64,000 nucleotides of DNA from Atopsyche davidsoni (taxonomy: Eukaryota > Arthropoda > Insecta > Trichoptera > Hydrobiosidae). The notes under the pieces are model-generated. The model searched no databases, was not told where the DNA came from, and saw only the letters and a list, made by a program, of their open reading frames with translations. Made by a program: the position numbers and the translations under genes. The stretch is from positions 10,703,001-10,767,000 of the forward strand of contig JAILWY010000018.1 of the NCBI GenBank assembly GCA_022113835.1, given 5' to 3'. Positions 44,671-56,522 of the stretch are shown here, in pieces. Position 1 is the stretch's first letter. Each line of letters begins with the position of its first letter.

Positions 44671-46182
44671 TTAAGCCTCCAACTCCAGGGAAACACCAAT
44701 CTTGTGGCCACCACCATTGAAGTTTTGTCCATCAATGAGTGTAGATAGTGTCATTGTAATTCCTGTAAAAAATAAAATTATTTTCTATAATATTGATTAC
44801 CATGATATTTATATCTAAATTAATCACTTAAAATAACAAATCATTAAAACGGGTGTTGTATCAATATGACTCACCATCTCGCAACTTCTGTTGATAGCCA
44901 ATACCAATCTGGCTGGCATTATTGACCTTGGCACGAAGACTGGCATCATTATCGAGGTCATACTTGCAGCCAACACCGAAGCGAGTGTCATTGGAGCCAG
45001 CAGCCCAGTTCAAGGATATGCCGCAATCCAATTTAGGAGAGACTTTCTGGTAAATAGAACCTCCAAAGTTTTGACCATCATCCCTATAAAGTTAAAAACA
45101 CAGAAATTTGTAAATGAAAAGATAATTAACCCAATTTACATATTGAGTATGAGTGATACTTACACATTTGTGTGCAGAACAAAGTCACTAGTTGAGAAAC
45201 CAACTGCAAAGTTATTCTTGGTAATACTGGACTTTTGAGAATCGAAGCGCATCTGGTAACCCGCGAGCCATGACTGGTATTTGAACACAGCAGAAGCATC
45301 AACAATGGGGCCAGCCCTATCGATGTCTACATCACAGTTCAGAGCCAAACAGTCATTGATGAAAGTGGACTTAAGCTTGGCAGTTTTGCTTCTGTAAATT
45401 AAATTACGACCTTGAGGTACATATTTTTTATGCATTTATGAGAATAGCATTACAAACAAGAATGCACAAAGATATGCAGCAGTCATAGAAAGATATTATT
45501 TAGGGATTTTAGGTTTTGTAAATTATACACTGTGCATATGTAGAATATTAATTGAAGAAGGATCCTCCTCATTTGTGTTTGTAGAAATTATGCATTTATT
45601 TCTTTCATGCTGTGTAGAAAAATAGTACTGTCTAACAACAGTAAATACAGTATTTTGTTATAAAAATATATATTAACTGTGCAAATCTCTTACCCAGTTT
45701 GAGGAGCAAATGATGTGTCCAGGGATATCTTTAACCCCTTGGCGAGTTGATCCTGGACTGTAATATCTGTGGCAAGAATATTATCAGTATTCCACTTTTC
45801 AGTGAAAGTTAGTCCATATTCTTTAACTTTATACTTAGTCTCTAGGTTTCCAAACACCTAAAAAAAAAAAAAAAACCAATTAATTAACACAACTAGCCAA
45901 ATAGGAGACAAACACCAATCATTTCACAATTTCAAAAGTGAATGTCTATTAAAAACAATAAATAAACTGAATTAAGACATTAAAAAAAATTACTGCAAAA
46001 TACATAATATTAGTACTTATATTTACCTTTCCAGATTCATGGTTAGAATTAATCCCACAGTTGAATTCCACCCCAGAGCTGCTCTTGGTTTTGACATCTA
46101 ACTTCAGAAACCCAAAATGGAATCCCTTTCCGAACACATCACGGGCATTTTTGCCGAGGTCACCGTATGCTGGAGGAGCCAT
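44671..46182 (-). CDS. Voltage-dependent anion-selective channel (porin, VDAC)
   Basis: Beta-barrel channel of the mitochondrial outer membrane for ATP, ADP and other metabolites. Minus-strand exons: 46182-46027, 45857-45694, 45391-45164, 45083-44875, 44762-44671; all GT-AG and in phase, 282 residues, the normal family length. Starts [20 protein letters not shown] (N-terminal helix). It includes [22 protein letters not shown], the nucleotide-associated GLK motif in [10 protein letters not shown], and [17 protein letters not shown]. The C-terminus is [20 protein letters not shown]. The sequence CTTTCAG lies 4-10 bp before the ATG, so a non-coding 5' exon must exist upstream; a good donor (CATCG/GTAAGATATT, minus strand at 47005) borders a GC-rich patch at 47040-47160. 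Confidence 0.97.
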
Positions 46183-46212
46183 TATCTGAAAGTTTAATTA
46201 ACATATATTATA

Positions 46213-46215
<3 letters not shown>

Positions 46216-46249
<34 letters not shown>
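46216..46249. repeat. (TA)n microsatellite
   Basis: About 16 TA units in the VDAC 5' intron. Confidence 0.9.
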
Positions 46250-46252
<3 letters not shown>

Positions 46253-47863
46253 CAAATACCCAAAAGGTTTATTAATATATAACTTCTTATCAAAGTAACA
46301 TTTTAAGAATAGAATGCAATCTACCTACAAAATTCAATGATTGACTTTAATATAAAATAAACCATACATACTTTAAAATAAAAAAAATAATAACTGCTTC
46401 AGTATGTATTCAGCAGGCAGACAATGTTATTTTTAAAAAATAGGTTTGACATAATGTGTATAAAAATACAGTTTGACATAAGTCTTATGTCAAGTTTCCA
46501 AAGGAACATGTTATCACCTATCACGAGTTTTCACAATTAAATAGGTCTATTACATAACACTTTTCAGCTAGAAACCTGGCAATTACCGGTTCATTGCTAA
46601 ATACCATAACAATTCTGAGTGACTAACCGAAATCTGCATGAAAAATACAACGTGGCTGCAGCGTATTTCACCTTTGGTCAAAATTAGTTAGGCTACGGCG
46701 GATATCGTGTATCGCATGATTATAGATACAACTGGAGCAGATCAATCAAAGAATAAAATATATACGGAATTGTCACGTAGATCCAATTAGTATGTGAAAT
46801 TAAAGCAAACTCCACGAATCAATCGCATACTTTAGTATTTTCAAGTAGTAAAAAAATATATCCATACTTTTGTACAGAAACGCCAAGTCAATAAAAACCG
46901 GCGTCAGTAAAAGCGCGTCGGTGACATTATTTTGACAAATATTAAGCAAATGATAAAAGCGGGTGGTCGAGAAATGAATATTATCTTGTTCGAGAATATC
47001 TTACCGATGTATTTTATTTAGAGATTATTTATAATCTTCCCTTTACTTCAGGCTAGCGGACTTGTGACTCGTAGGGGGAAACTCCCGCAGAGCGTTCAGC
47101 GCGGCTGGATCGACTCGGCGCGCGCCAGAGGTCGCTTTAACATAGCCGTAGGGTTCGAGATTTTTATTCAGTGAAATATACTTCAATGTTCTCTATATTA
47201 TCATGTTACAATAGAAATTTATTTTTTAAATATTACCAATACCAAATATTTACAATAACTGTTTTTCAGTAAGTAAAATTTAAAAATATTTAACCTCCAA
47301 CCCATCAAACAGGATCATACGCGAAAACAAAAAAGAGACTTTTTATAATACAATTTAAATGAAATCTTCAAGAGATAAATATTAACTTTAAAAAAAACTA
47401 TAATTATAAATAACAATAAGATAAAGGCTTTTCATTCTGATTAGTATAAATTCAGGTTATTTGGTATTTTAGGCGGCGTTTTTGATTTTATCAAATGTTG
47501 TACAAAATTATGGCATTACTAAATAAAAGAAAGCACATTTGTGTGGATGATTTACTATAATAAATGAAGAATAAGATGGTTTTTTTAGACTAACCAACAT
47601 TATATTGTGATACGTCTTATAATTTTTGAATTCTTCGTCTTGACTAACTCCTGATTTTTCCATTATATTTTTAATGTATAAATATCACGCATGCACGCAA
47701 TGAAACTTAAATTGTTATATTGAATTATGCTTAAAATTAGTTTTAAAAAACTCTCTCACGATGACAACAACCATCTTTTATCTTTGTAAATGTCAATTGA
47801 TATTGTTTGTGCTTTGCCGTGATTGGTTCTAGTTTGAAAATTTAAAAACACGAGAACAAGGTA
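46250..47863 (-). other. VDAC 5' intron and probable promoter
   Basis: No coding sequence. The interval 47040-47160 is GC-rich with several CpG (GGCGCGCGCCAGAGG), unlike its surroundings. With the minus-strand donor at 47005 it is the best candidate for the VDAC first exon and promoter. Confidence 0.45.
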
Positions 47864-48035
47864 AAGCCGGCTACACACGCAGCGACACAGCTTGCGACCG
47901 ACTTGCGATCAGCCAATATCGTCCCTTAATTTTGGTTGTTTTTTTATGGCTTTGCGTGAGTAAACAACCCGAGAAGAAACTATCGGTTGACTGCAAGTCG
48001 ATCGCGAGTTGTGTCGTGACGTGTGTAATGGGCTT
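47864..48035. mobile_element. Inverted-repeat element, 172 bp
   Basis: Left arm AAGCCGGCTACACACGCAGC then GACACAGCTTGCGACCGACT is mirrored on the minus strand by AAGCCCATTACACACGTCAC then GACACAACTCGCGATCGACT. Arms are about 43 bp with roughly 75-80 percent identity. It is GC-richer than its flanks. Probably a MITE; no target duplication identified. Confidence 0.65.
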
Positions 48036-48567
48036 CCCTTCATTATTGCGGTGTAAATCCCGTATTTATAATTATTTATACTACATATACCATAATCCAA
48101 AAACATTTAAGAGCCCTTATATTTGAATAACCAAATGATAAAAAAGCGTAATTTGAATCGGCATATTATTAATATTATGCTACTACAGCAAAACATGGTA
48201 AAACAATTTTAAAAATACCAGTTTAGCTATGTAGTATGAAACCTTCAATCCACCGATTATAGCACATTGGAGAACCCAGTACATATTAAGTAGGTATCAC
48301 TGCTAAAAATAGAGTCCTTTAACCTATTTTAAAAAAATCAAAAGGCATCTTAATAACCATATACAATCAATAAGATATAAATTAAAACGATTATTTATTT
48401 AGATTGCTGTAATTTATCTTCAGTTTTATCTTATTTACTATTATAGTATGAAAATTTCCTTTAGGCAAAAAATATCCCAGTACTTATTATCTTTATCTAA
48501 ACAGTATAGGCTTTTAACTTTTGCGTTTAAATTGTACCATAAATAACTTGTAATAATTTAGGTACGC

Positions 48568-48604
<37 letters not shown>

Positions 48605-50035
48605 CAATGTTGAAGCCGCCTAGTTGGAATGGACCCAAATCGTTGAGAGACAAGACAAGATATTTTAAAATGCAAAGGAAGTTCATTATAATTTTCTTCT
48701 TTGAAAAATACACAAAAAAAAACATGAAAAAAATATCACAAGAATTTTTATTTTCTTTTAGTTAAATTAACAATAGTTGTAAGAGTTATGCTTACAACAC
48801 GGGTATGCGGCTGTTCCCTGGTCCTGCCCGCAGGTTGTGGGGTTTACAAGATGTGATTTAGGTGGTAGCGCACGTGGATTTCTCTATTTCCGTTATTGAG
48901 TTTATGTAAGGAAAAATATATGTAAAAAAAAACCCTTTTTGGGCCTAAAAATAAAAAGGAAATGATTTTGATTCATTCAAAATGTACTTTTAGTACATAA
49001 ATGCATACGTAGGTCAATTTAGACCATTTTCTTATATGAAACCTGCAAGGATGCGTGAGTATTACCTACGAGTACATACTATACGTGCAGGTGCATATAG
49101 ATGTGGAGTCCAGGATTACGTATTGGATTATAAGAGATTACACAAGACAACATTTTAAACATCAAAAATTATAAAAGTGAACGTGAATTGGATTTTTTTA
49201 AATTTACCCGACAATAAATACTGCGTTGATATAAAGGTTAACATGCTGCACGGGCAAACATGATATGGACAATAGATGCTCAATGGGGTATTTTCTAAAA
49301 GTTAATATCTACAATAGTGCATATTCCACAGGAAAAAAAGGTTGAATCCTGCAGGTGTAATCGGAACATAGTCATGAGGTTATAGGAATCCCAGATCGAG
49401 AAGATTATTCAGGAAGGAGCACTCGAGTTAGATCACTTAGTGACTGCAAGGCTTAATTATTCTTGAAAATAAAATATAATGAATTCAATGGTGTTGGGAC
49501 GTTTTCACATGAAAAATCCAATACGAATTAACGGATACACATACCGACTATTAGAATTCACGGAGTATTCCAAAAATATCTTTAACAAATTGTTAGTACC
49601 TATTTTTTAGTAATTTCCTGAAGACTCACCAAGTTCACCACTTACGCCGAAAGCATTTTTGCAGTGTTAGGTATTCAATAACTAGCTAAGAGTAATTTGA
49701 ATATAAATTTAGATTGAGACAGTAGTAAAAATAGCAATAATGAGCAAAAAATAATTATTTTTACTTTATATTTTAACCTTTGACATCCATATTAATTAAA
49801 TAAATATGTAAATATTTTTTACAATACTTTTCTGCCACGAAAATATTCCCGCACGCCCTTGTGTCTTCCTTTGGCAGGTCAAGAGCAAAGTAGAATACAT
49901 AGTTTTCTTCAGTGCAAGTTTCGCCTCCAATCGAATGAAGTTGTGTCTGAATATTCTACAAAATTAAGTTTCTATACATTGTGGAAATAACTGTTGGTAT
50001 ACAACGCGGTGTCGAAAAATATTTTATAAATAAAA
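48036..50035. other. Gene-free region upstream of the SET-MYND gene
   Basis: AT-rich without coding signal. Contains a (TA)16 run at 48571-48602. The SET-MYND promoter should be near 49.8-50.03 kb, but no motif is assignable. Confidence 0.4.
48571..48602. repeat. (TA)16 microsatellite
   Basis: Pure TA dinucleotide run. Confidence 0.9.
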
Positions 50036-52971
50036 ATGAATGATGATATAAAATATAAAATACTTAAAGATAAAAAAATAGGACGATATCTTATTTCAAA
50101 TAGAGACCTAGAAAAGGGGGCACTTATATTTTGTGACATTCCGTTTGCAATTGGTCCTAAACCAGGTAGATATACAATCACAATATTCAATTCAAAGTGA
50201 TATTGTTGTCATGCATTATGATATCTTGAAATTAGGTGACATCAAGTTCAATAATGAAGTTTTTTTTATTTAATAAATTGAACTACCCTCTTTTAAAACT
50301 GGTATGTGAAAATTACTAAGCATGAGCAAAAATTATCTAGTATAATATTTTTTGTTCATAAATTTCATGTGTATGAAGATATCAGGAAAAACATCAAACA
50401 AATAGAGATGTAACAAAGAAATTATAAGAATTTTTTTTATTTTTTTTCAATTTATATGAAAATAACTTATATATCAATCATTAAAAAAAATATCCAATTT
50501 TTTTAATGATGATAATCAAACATCTTTTTAGATACTGTTCCCGTGTGCTTGGGATGCCACAGTCAATGGAATGGAGTTTATTTTTGTTCTAAGTGTGGTT
50601 GGCCTTGTTGTAACAGAAAATGTGAGAAGAAAGACCTTCACAGAGAATATGAGTGCAAAGTATTTTCTGATATAAAAGAGAAATTTCAAAAAGTTGATAT
50701 CACCCAGCCAGCAGTTCAATATGATTGTATCACACCACTGAGGTATATTGTTATAATATTCATGCAATAAAAATTACAGAAATGAAAATTGCACATCCTG
50801 TAAACTTGTACTCCTGTTCACCATCAGTAGGTACTATTGCAATGCTTTTATATAAAAGTGTCCTTTGCATACAATGAAAGGTTTTAATTTTTTTTAAATT
50901 AAATTGTTTGATGAAAACTTTGATATAACATTTTAAATTAAATATTTACTTAATTTTTAGAGTTTTGTTGGCAAAAGAAAAAGATCCAGAAAGATGGGAA
51001 ATTGAAGTAAGTGTTATGGAAGACCATGGTGCAGAGAGGCAACAGAGAGTTACCTGGAACCTCGATCAAAATAATATAATTAACTATCTTAGATTACGCT
51101 GTAAACTAGGAGAGAGATTTTCAGAACATTTGATTCAAAAAGTTTGTGGCATCTTAGAGGTAAGAATTAGAATAATTAAAAAAATCATATTATATATAAA
51201 GGATGGACATATGCAATGACAGATAATTAATAGCAATACATTTCGTAGAATAATAACGAAGTGTTAAAGGCAGAAATACATACTCCTCAATAATACTGTA
51301 TCAAATGGCTCTAATAGGAAACAAGCCAGTGTAGAGATCAAGATAATTGTGCTAAGATTAAATAATAAATTTAAGACATTATCAAAGAGAATTTCACTTT
51401 CAAACAAATCAAGCCTCTGACTATTGATAGTCTTCTCACCAAAAAGTCAAACTTATTTGATTCTTAATGTTTTAAAATAGGGAATTTAACAAAATAAATT
51501 AATTTAAAACTAATAAAAAAATCATAACCTTTTAGGTGAATGCTGTTGAAGTTCCATGCCAAAAAGGTCCAGATCTTAGAGCAATCTATCCTAAGGTTGG
51601 AATAATGTCACACAACTGTGTGCCAACTGTAGTTCACACTATTATATCAAGTGGTGAAAGTGGAACCCCTAATAACTTGTAAGATGTCTATGTAGATAAT
51701 AAATACCCTTTGACTTACAATTGAGTTAGTTTTGATAAAAATTTCTGAGGGATGGTTTTTTTCAGTGCTCAAGTATGGTCAGCAGCTGATATCAAGAAAG
51801 GAAGTAAGCTTGAGATGTGTTATACAAATGTATTACACTCGACAATGCAGCGAAGACAATACTTAAGACATTCAAAGTTTTTTGATTGTGATTGTGATAG
51901 ATGTGCTGACCCTACAGAATTCGGAACCAATATGAGTACAATGAATTGTAATTATTGCGAATCTGGAATGGTTTTACCAAAAAATCCATTAGGTATTATT
52001 GCTTTTATTTCATATTACCTGACGGAAAGAAAATTTATATAAATATATATTTATAAATATATGAAAAGAATCATTTATATTATTCATTGATATCCATGTA
52101 AATATGAATGCGGTGTTTACCCGTTCATTTGGATTTGGGTGGAAATTTTGTGTTAATGGAAAGGCGTTATTTTTTTAAGACAAAGAAACAGATTGGTTCT
52201 GTAATAGTTGTAGTTTTTCTACAACAAGTGCCATCATAAAAAAAACATTACAAGTAATGGAACAAGAAATCAGTGAAGCTGAACAGAGACATGCTGGACG
52301 GACAGATATAGAACAACAAGAACAAACATTAAAATGGGTATGTAACCATAAAATCAATTAAAATTTAAACGATAACTACTTTTAAAAATTTTATGAACTG
52401 AAATGTTCAAATTCACTGATTATTGATATTTGTTATTTAAGCATAAAGATTCTGCTTTATTATTTTTAGTGTCACGGTGCATTATACAAGACACATTCTT
52501 TTTTGACAAGTTTAAAATATAGTCTCGCTCAGTTATATGGGAATGTCGCCGGATACAGCTTAGACGAGTTGCCTGTAGCTCTTCTGGAAAGAAAGGTTAA
52601 GATGTGTTATCAAGTAATAGAAATACTGGATATCATATCTCCCGGATACACTAGAATGAGAGGTAATATTCCTAGAAAACTGATACGGTAGATTATTTTA
52701 ATAATTTGATGCTTTTGTAAAGTATAATAAAATATTTCCATTTGCAGGCATGTTGCTATATGAGCTATATGGTCCACTAATAAAATTAGCGAAAATTGAA
52801 TATATAAATGAAAGAATTACTGACAATCAATTTAAAGAAAAGAAAATAGAAATTTCAAAATTATTACATGAATCAGGAGAGATATTAAAGAGAGAAGATA
52901 AATATAGTGAAAAAGGCAAGGTAGGAATAGCAGCCCTAAAAGCTTATCAAGATCTGTTATCTAATTTGTAG
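50036..52971 (+). CDS. SET and MYND domain protein (arthropod SmydA-type)
   Basis: Putative protein-lysine methyltransferase. Exons: 50036-50165, 50532-50742, 50961-51159, 51536-51678, 51766-51992, 52180-52337, 52470-52662, 52748-52971; all GT-AG and in phase, 494 residues. The first SET segment is IGRYLISNRDLEKGALIFCD. The MYND zinc finger is CLGCHSQW..CSKCGWPCC..CEKKDLHREYEC, with the CGWPxC spacing typical of SmydA proteins. The second SET half has GPDLRAIYPKVGIMSHNCVP and MCYTNVLHSTMQRRQYLRHS. A post-SET Cys cluster (FFDCDCDRCADPTE) comes next. The C-terminal part is helical. SHNC replaces the usual NHSC order, as in other SmydA members as far as I recall. Substrate unknown. It converges on ZCCHC9 with 121 bp between stops. 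Confidence 0.9.
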
Positions 52972-53012
52972 GGATAAAGGGAATAACAATATATCTGCCA
53001 AAATAATATAAA

Positions 53013-53049
53013 TTTATTGTAAAAATGTGCAATCATATATTAAAATAAA
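53013..53049. terminator. Overlapping convergent poly(A) signals
   Basis: Plus-strand AATAAA at 53044-53049 can serve the SET-MYND gene, and minus-strand AATAAA (plus TTTATT at 53013-53018) can serve ZCCHC9. Cleavage after either signal would make the two 3' UTRs overlap. Confidence 0.55.
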
Positions 53050-53092
53050 GCAATGATATTACAATATAATTTTTTAATGTCTATATTATACT

Positions 53093-55523
53093 TCAGAAGC
53101 GAACACGTTTAATTTCAGATTTTTTAATGGAAGGTAAAGTTTCTTGCAGGTGCATATCTTCCACATTTTCAAAGTTTAATGTTTCCAGCCTGACAGTATC
53201 ATCTTCTCTTTTTTGCATGATCTGTAATAAATGAAAAACATGTAAATTTCACAATATGTCAAGTTAACTTGCTATGGTATGGTGTGGTTTTTATTATGGT
53301 AATCACCTGGTGATTTCCACAATAAAAAAGTAGAACAATTTTTCCAGTGATTGATCCACTGTAATATTTAAATGATGCTTAACCTGATACATAGATGCAG
53401 AGAAAAACTTGAATACTGGGAACTAACCTTAGGGCAATCTTTTTTAAGATGGGTTACATCACCACATTCCCTGCAGCCACCCCCTTTGGGGTACAAACCT
53501 CTTGGGTTATCTGGACACTGCCTTGAAATATGACCCTGCATTAAAAAGTTTTTAAAGTTATATTATAGAAAACACAGGAAAACAGATATAAAACAGTAAA
53601 ATATAATTTATAAATAATAAATCGAAGCATTAAGCTTACCTGTTCCTTGCAAATAAAACATTGGGCAAACTTGTATTCTTGAGTTCGTACTACTTTGCAT
53701 GCAAAGTGTGTGTGTTCAGTTGAGCCACATTTGAAACATAGCCCTGAAGAAGGTATACCAGTACTGTCTGATTCTTTGTTTAACTCTGGACATTCAGATA
53801 GATTGTGGCCGCCTTTTCTGCAGTGGAAACAGAGTTTTTTTTTCATTCTTGACAGATTCTTTTCAGCTTTTCTTCTTTCTAATTTTAATGTTCGATCAAC
53901 CTCACTTCGGGGAATTCCTTTAGAAATGAGATTTTTTCGAAGTTGTTGTAATCTTTCAGCATCCTTTGATAATATTGGAAAACCATCATAATTTGAAATT
54001 TCCAGTGTTTCTCCATTGACTACAATAAGTATTTTTTCTGTAGCTATAGGTTTTCTTCTTGCATGATTCTTTTGGTTAAACTTCTCTTCCATCACAGGAT
54101 TTGATGGTTGTGCATTTTTCTTTCTAGTATTTTTATTTAACTGGTCTTTTTCAATAAACTTCTTTTCTTCCAATAGATTTGCCTTTTGAAATTTAATTTC
54201 TTTGTTTTTTTTTGTAATATCTTTCTTTTTCTTAGACTTTTCTTCCATTGCTTGATTTATTTTTTGTAATTCATTTACTGTATTATCAATTGTTGCATCT
54301 TCTTGAGATAAATTATTCTTTTTCAACTTCTTTTTAGTTCGTTTTTTCTTCTTTGGTGATTTTTCAATTTCATTTAAATTTTCGTGACTCTTAGTATCAT
54401 TTGATTGTTCAGTATTAATGTCAATTTGTTGATTAATAATCAAGTTGTTAGGATTCCTTTTAGAAGATTGAGCATCATCAGCAACATCCAATTTTCGTTT
54501 ACGATTCTTTGTTAATTTAATATTACTTTCAGAATGCATGCTATTAATATTTTCTGTAGGTGGAGTTATTTCAGTTTTCATTATTATTTTTTCTTTTTCA
54601 CAAATTTTTTCCAACTGTAAAGTGAGAGCTTCATATTTTGCTTTACTTTCTTCGTCAGAATGTTCATCACACCACTTAGCAAGTTCTGGGTCATCAACAT
54701 CAATGAGGCTTCCATTTTCTGATCCACTAGTTTTATCATCTTTTGCAACTCTTTTTTTTGCCTTCTTTTTTTTTTTTTTAGTTAATTTCGGTTGTTCAGA
54801 TTTAACAATAGATGGCGACGTTTTATTTTCAAACTCACACCATGATTTTGAAATGGTTTTTTCTTTTTCTTCTTTGAGAAAATTTTTGTAATTTTCCATT
54901 CGTTTTTCATCAAACTAAAATGAACAATGCAAATAAAAGATACACTACTAAGCTGATTCAAGGAATAGTAATTATTAAAACTCTAGGAAATATTTATTTC
55001 TAAAAATAATGTTAAAATAAAGGTGACTCCTAAGAATCTCGTTTTCCAATTGTCCATAAGTCGTGCAATTGTTAAAACAATATTTAAATTAATTCACATC
55101 TCTATGGTTACTCCGGAGGCTGCGATAGGCGTGGAGCAGTTTGAATCTCAACGGAGCCAAAATATTTTTTTTGAGGTTTTTAATATGTAACGAGTTAAAA
55201 AAAACTTAAAGTTAAAATATTATATCTGCATGGATAAAAAATGTGAATGTATTAAATATTCAATGATGATCAGTCTTCATAATCAAAAACTCATGGACCC
55301 AATTATCAAAATTACTATTGAATTTTAATTCATTGGTTTCTCATCACAATTTTTTTGAGTTAAATAATTAATCATATGAATTTACCTGTTTTTTATTATT
55401 TCTGTCTTCAGCATCTCTTTTTTTGTCTTCTAATTGGGTTTGCATAACTTTCCATGGCGTTGAAGATTCAGGTATACGCTCATTTGAAGATTTTGATCCT
55501 TTAGAGCGCGCGAATCGCGTCAT
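53093..55523 (-). CDS. ZCCHC9-like zinc-knuckle protein
   Basis: Nucleolar CCHC zinc-finger protein, related to yeast and animal factors in rRNA processing. Minus-strand exons: 55523-55386, 54914-53640, 53535-53428, 53221-53093; in phase, 549 residues. The N-terminus MTRFARSKGSKSSNERIPES matches family starts. A long insert of about 250 residues rich in Lys, Glu and Asn (KKKKKKAKKR, KSPKKKKRTKKKLKK) makes it about twice the length of human ZCCHC9 (about 271). The conserved core starts near LSKDAERLQQLRKNLISKGI. Four zinc knuckles follow: CFHCRKGGHNLSEC, CFKCGSTEHTHFAC, CFICKEQGHISRQC, CRECGDVTHLKKDC. The gene ends in SEIKRVRF. Start is the first ATG of exon 1. Confidence 0.9.
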
Positions 55524-56522
55524 CTCGTAAATATAGAAGATGTCTTTAAAATAATTATAGGAACATAAAGCCCCAACTATCTGAAAACAATGCAAGAATG
55601 AGTTATCAAGAAGACAGATAAGATTAATATATCATAACCTAAAAAAATTTATATTTAAATGACAGCAAACTAATTTTACTAACAAATGTTTTTTTTTATT
55701 GGAAGTTTTAAGATGTATAGTAATAATCAATACCGTAAAAAGATTATTTGCTTTTCAAGATGTTAGAATCCATCACGTGGTTTTACGTAGAATCCATCTC
55801 TGGCTGGAACTAAGCACGCAGTATTTTCGCTATGGTTTTCTGTGTACTTATCTTCTCTCTGGTATAATTTACGGATTTCCACATAATAAAACAGATTGCA
55901 GAAACAGCATAACAGCGACAAGTATAAAATTATAGCAACTATCTTTATCATTCGAAAATATATACCGTGTTAGTAAAAGCATTTACTTAGATGCAAATAT
56001 GATGGTGTGATCCTGTGATAACGGCTTTTTATATTGATTTAAATATTAATTTAAATCTATATAAATGATTAAAAGATTTAGATTTAAATAGATTATTTTA
56101 GATTATATAAAAACAGATACAGTTGGGTTATATACACATAAATATATATAAATATATGAAATTAGGCCTGTAATCAATTTTGTGGACTTAAGTTTCAAAT
56201 CTTTATGAATTGAGCTTTCTATTATACTGACAATAAATTGTCTATGGTAGGTGTCTGTCCGTATGTGTTCTGTGTCTGCCAGTGACTTCACTAGTCTCTT
56301 GTGTCATTATCATTATTATCAATATATAATTTGATAACTCTGGCGTTTACGTATTATTTTTTACAAGGAATCGCTGTTTGTTTAAAAGCGGAGATAATTT
56401 CCTTTATTCCAACTTATGTTTAAAACTAAAAATGTAGCTCAATCATCTATAAAATTTACATACAATTTACTAAAAGATGCATACCAATTGAATTTTGGAG
56501 AGTGATAAACACTATCTTCAAA
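55524..56522. other. Head-to-head intergenic region ZCCHC9 / TOR
   Basis: 999 bp between the two start codons; expected to hold both promoters. Contains a small direct repeat AGAATCCATC (55766 and 55790). No gene is seen. Confidence 0.5.

Noticed and set aside
48640..49970. Hidden gene in the long gap before the SET-MYND gene
   Set aside because: No frame shows protein-like composition or motifs on either strand; stops are dense.
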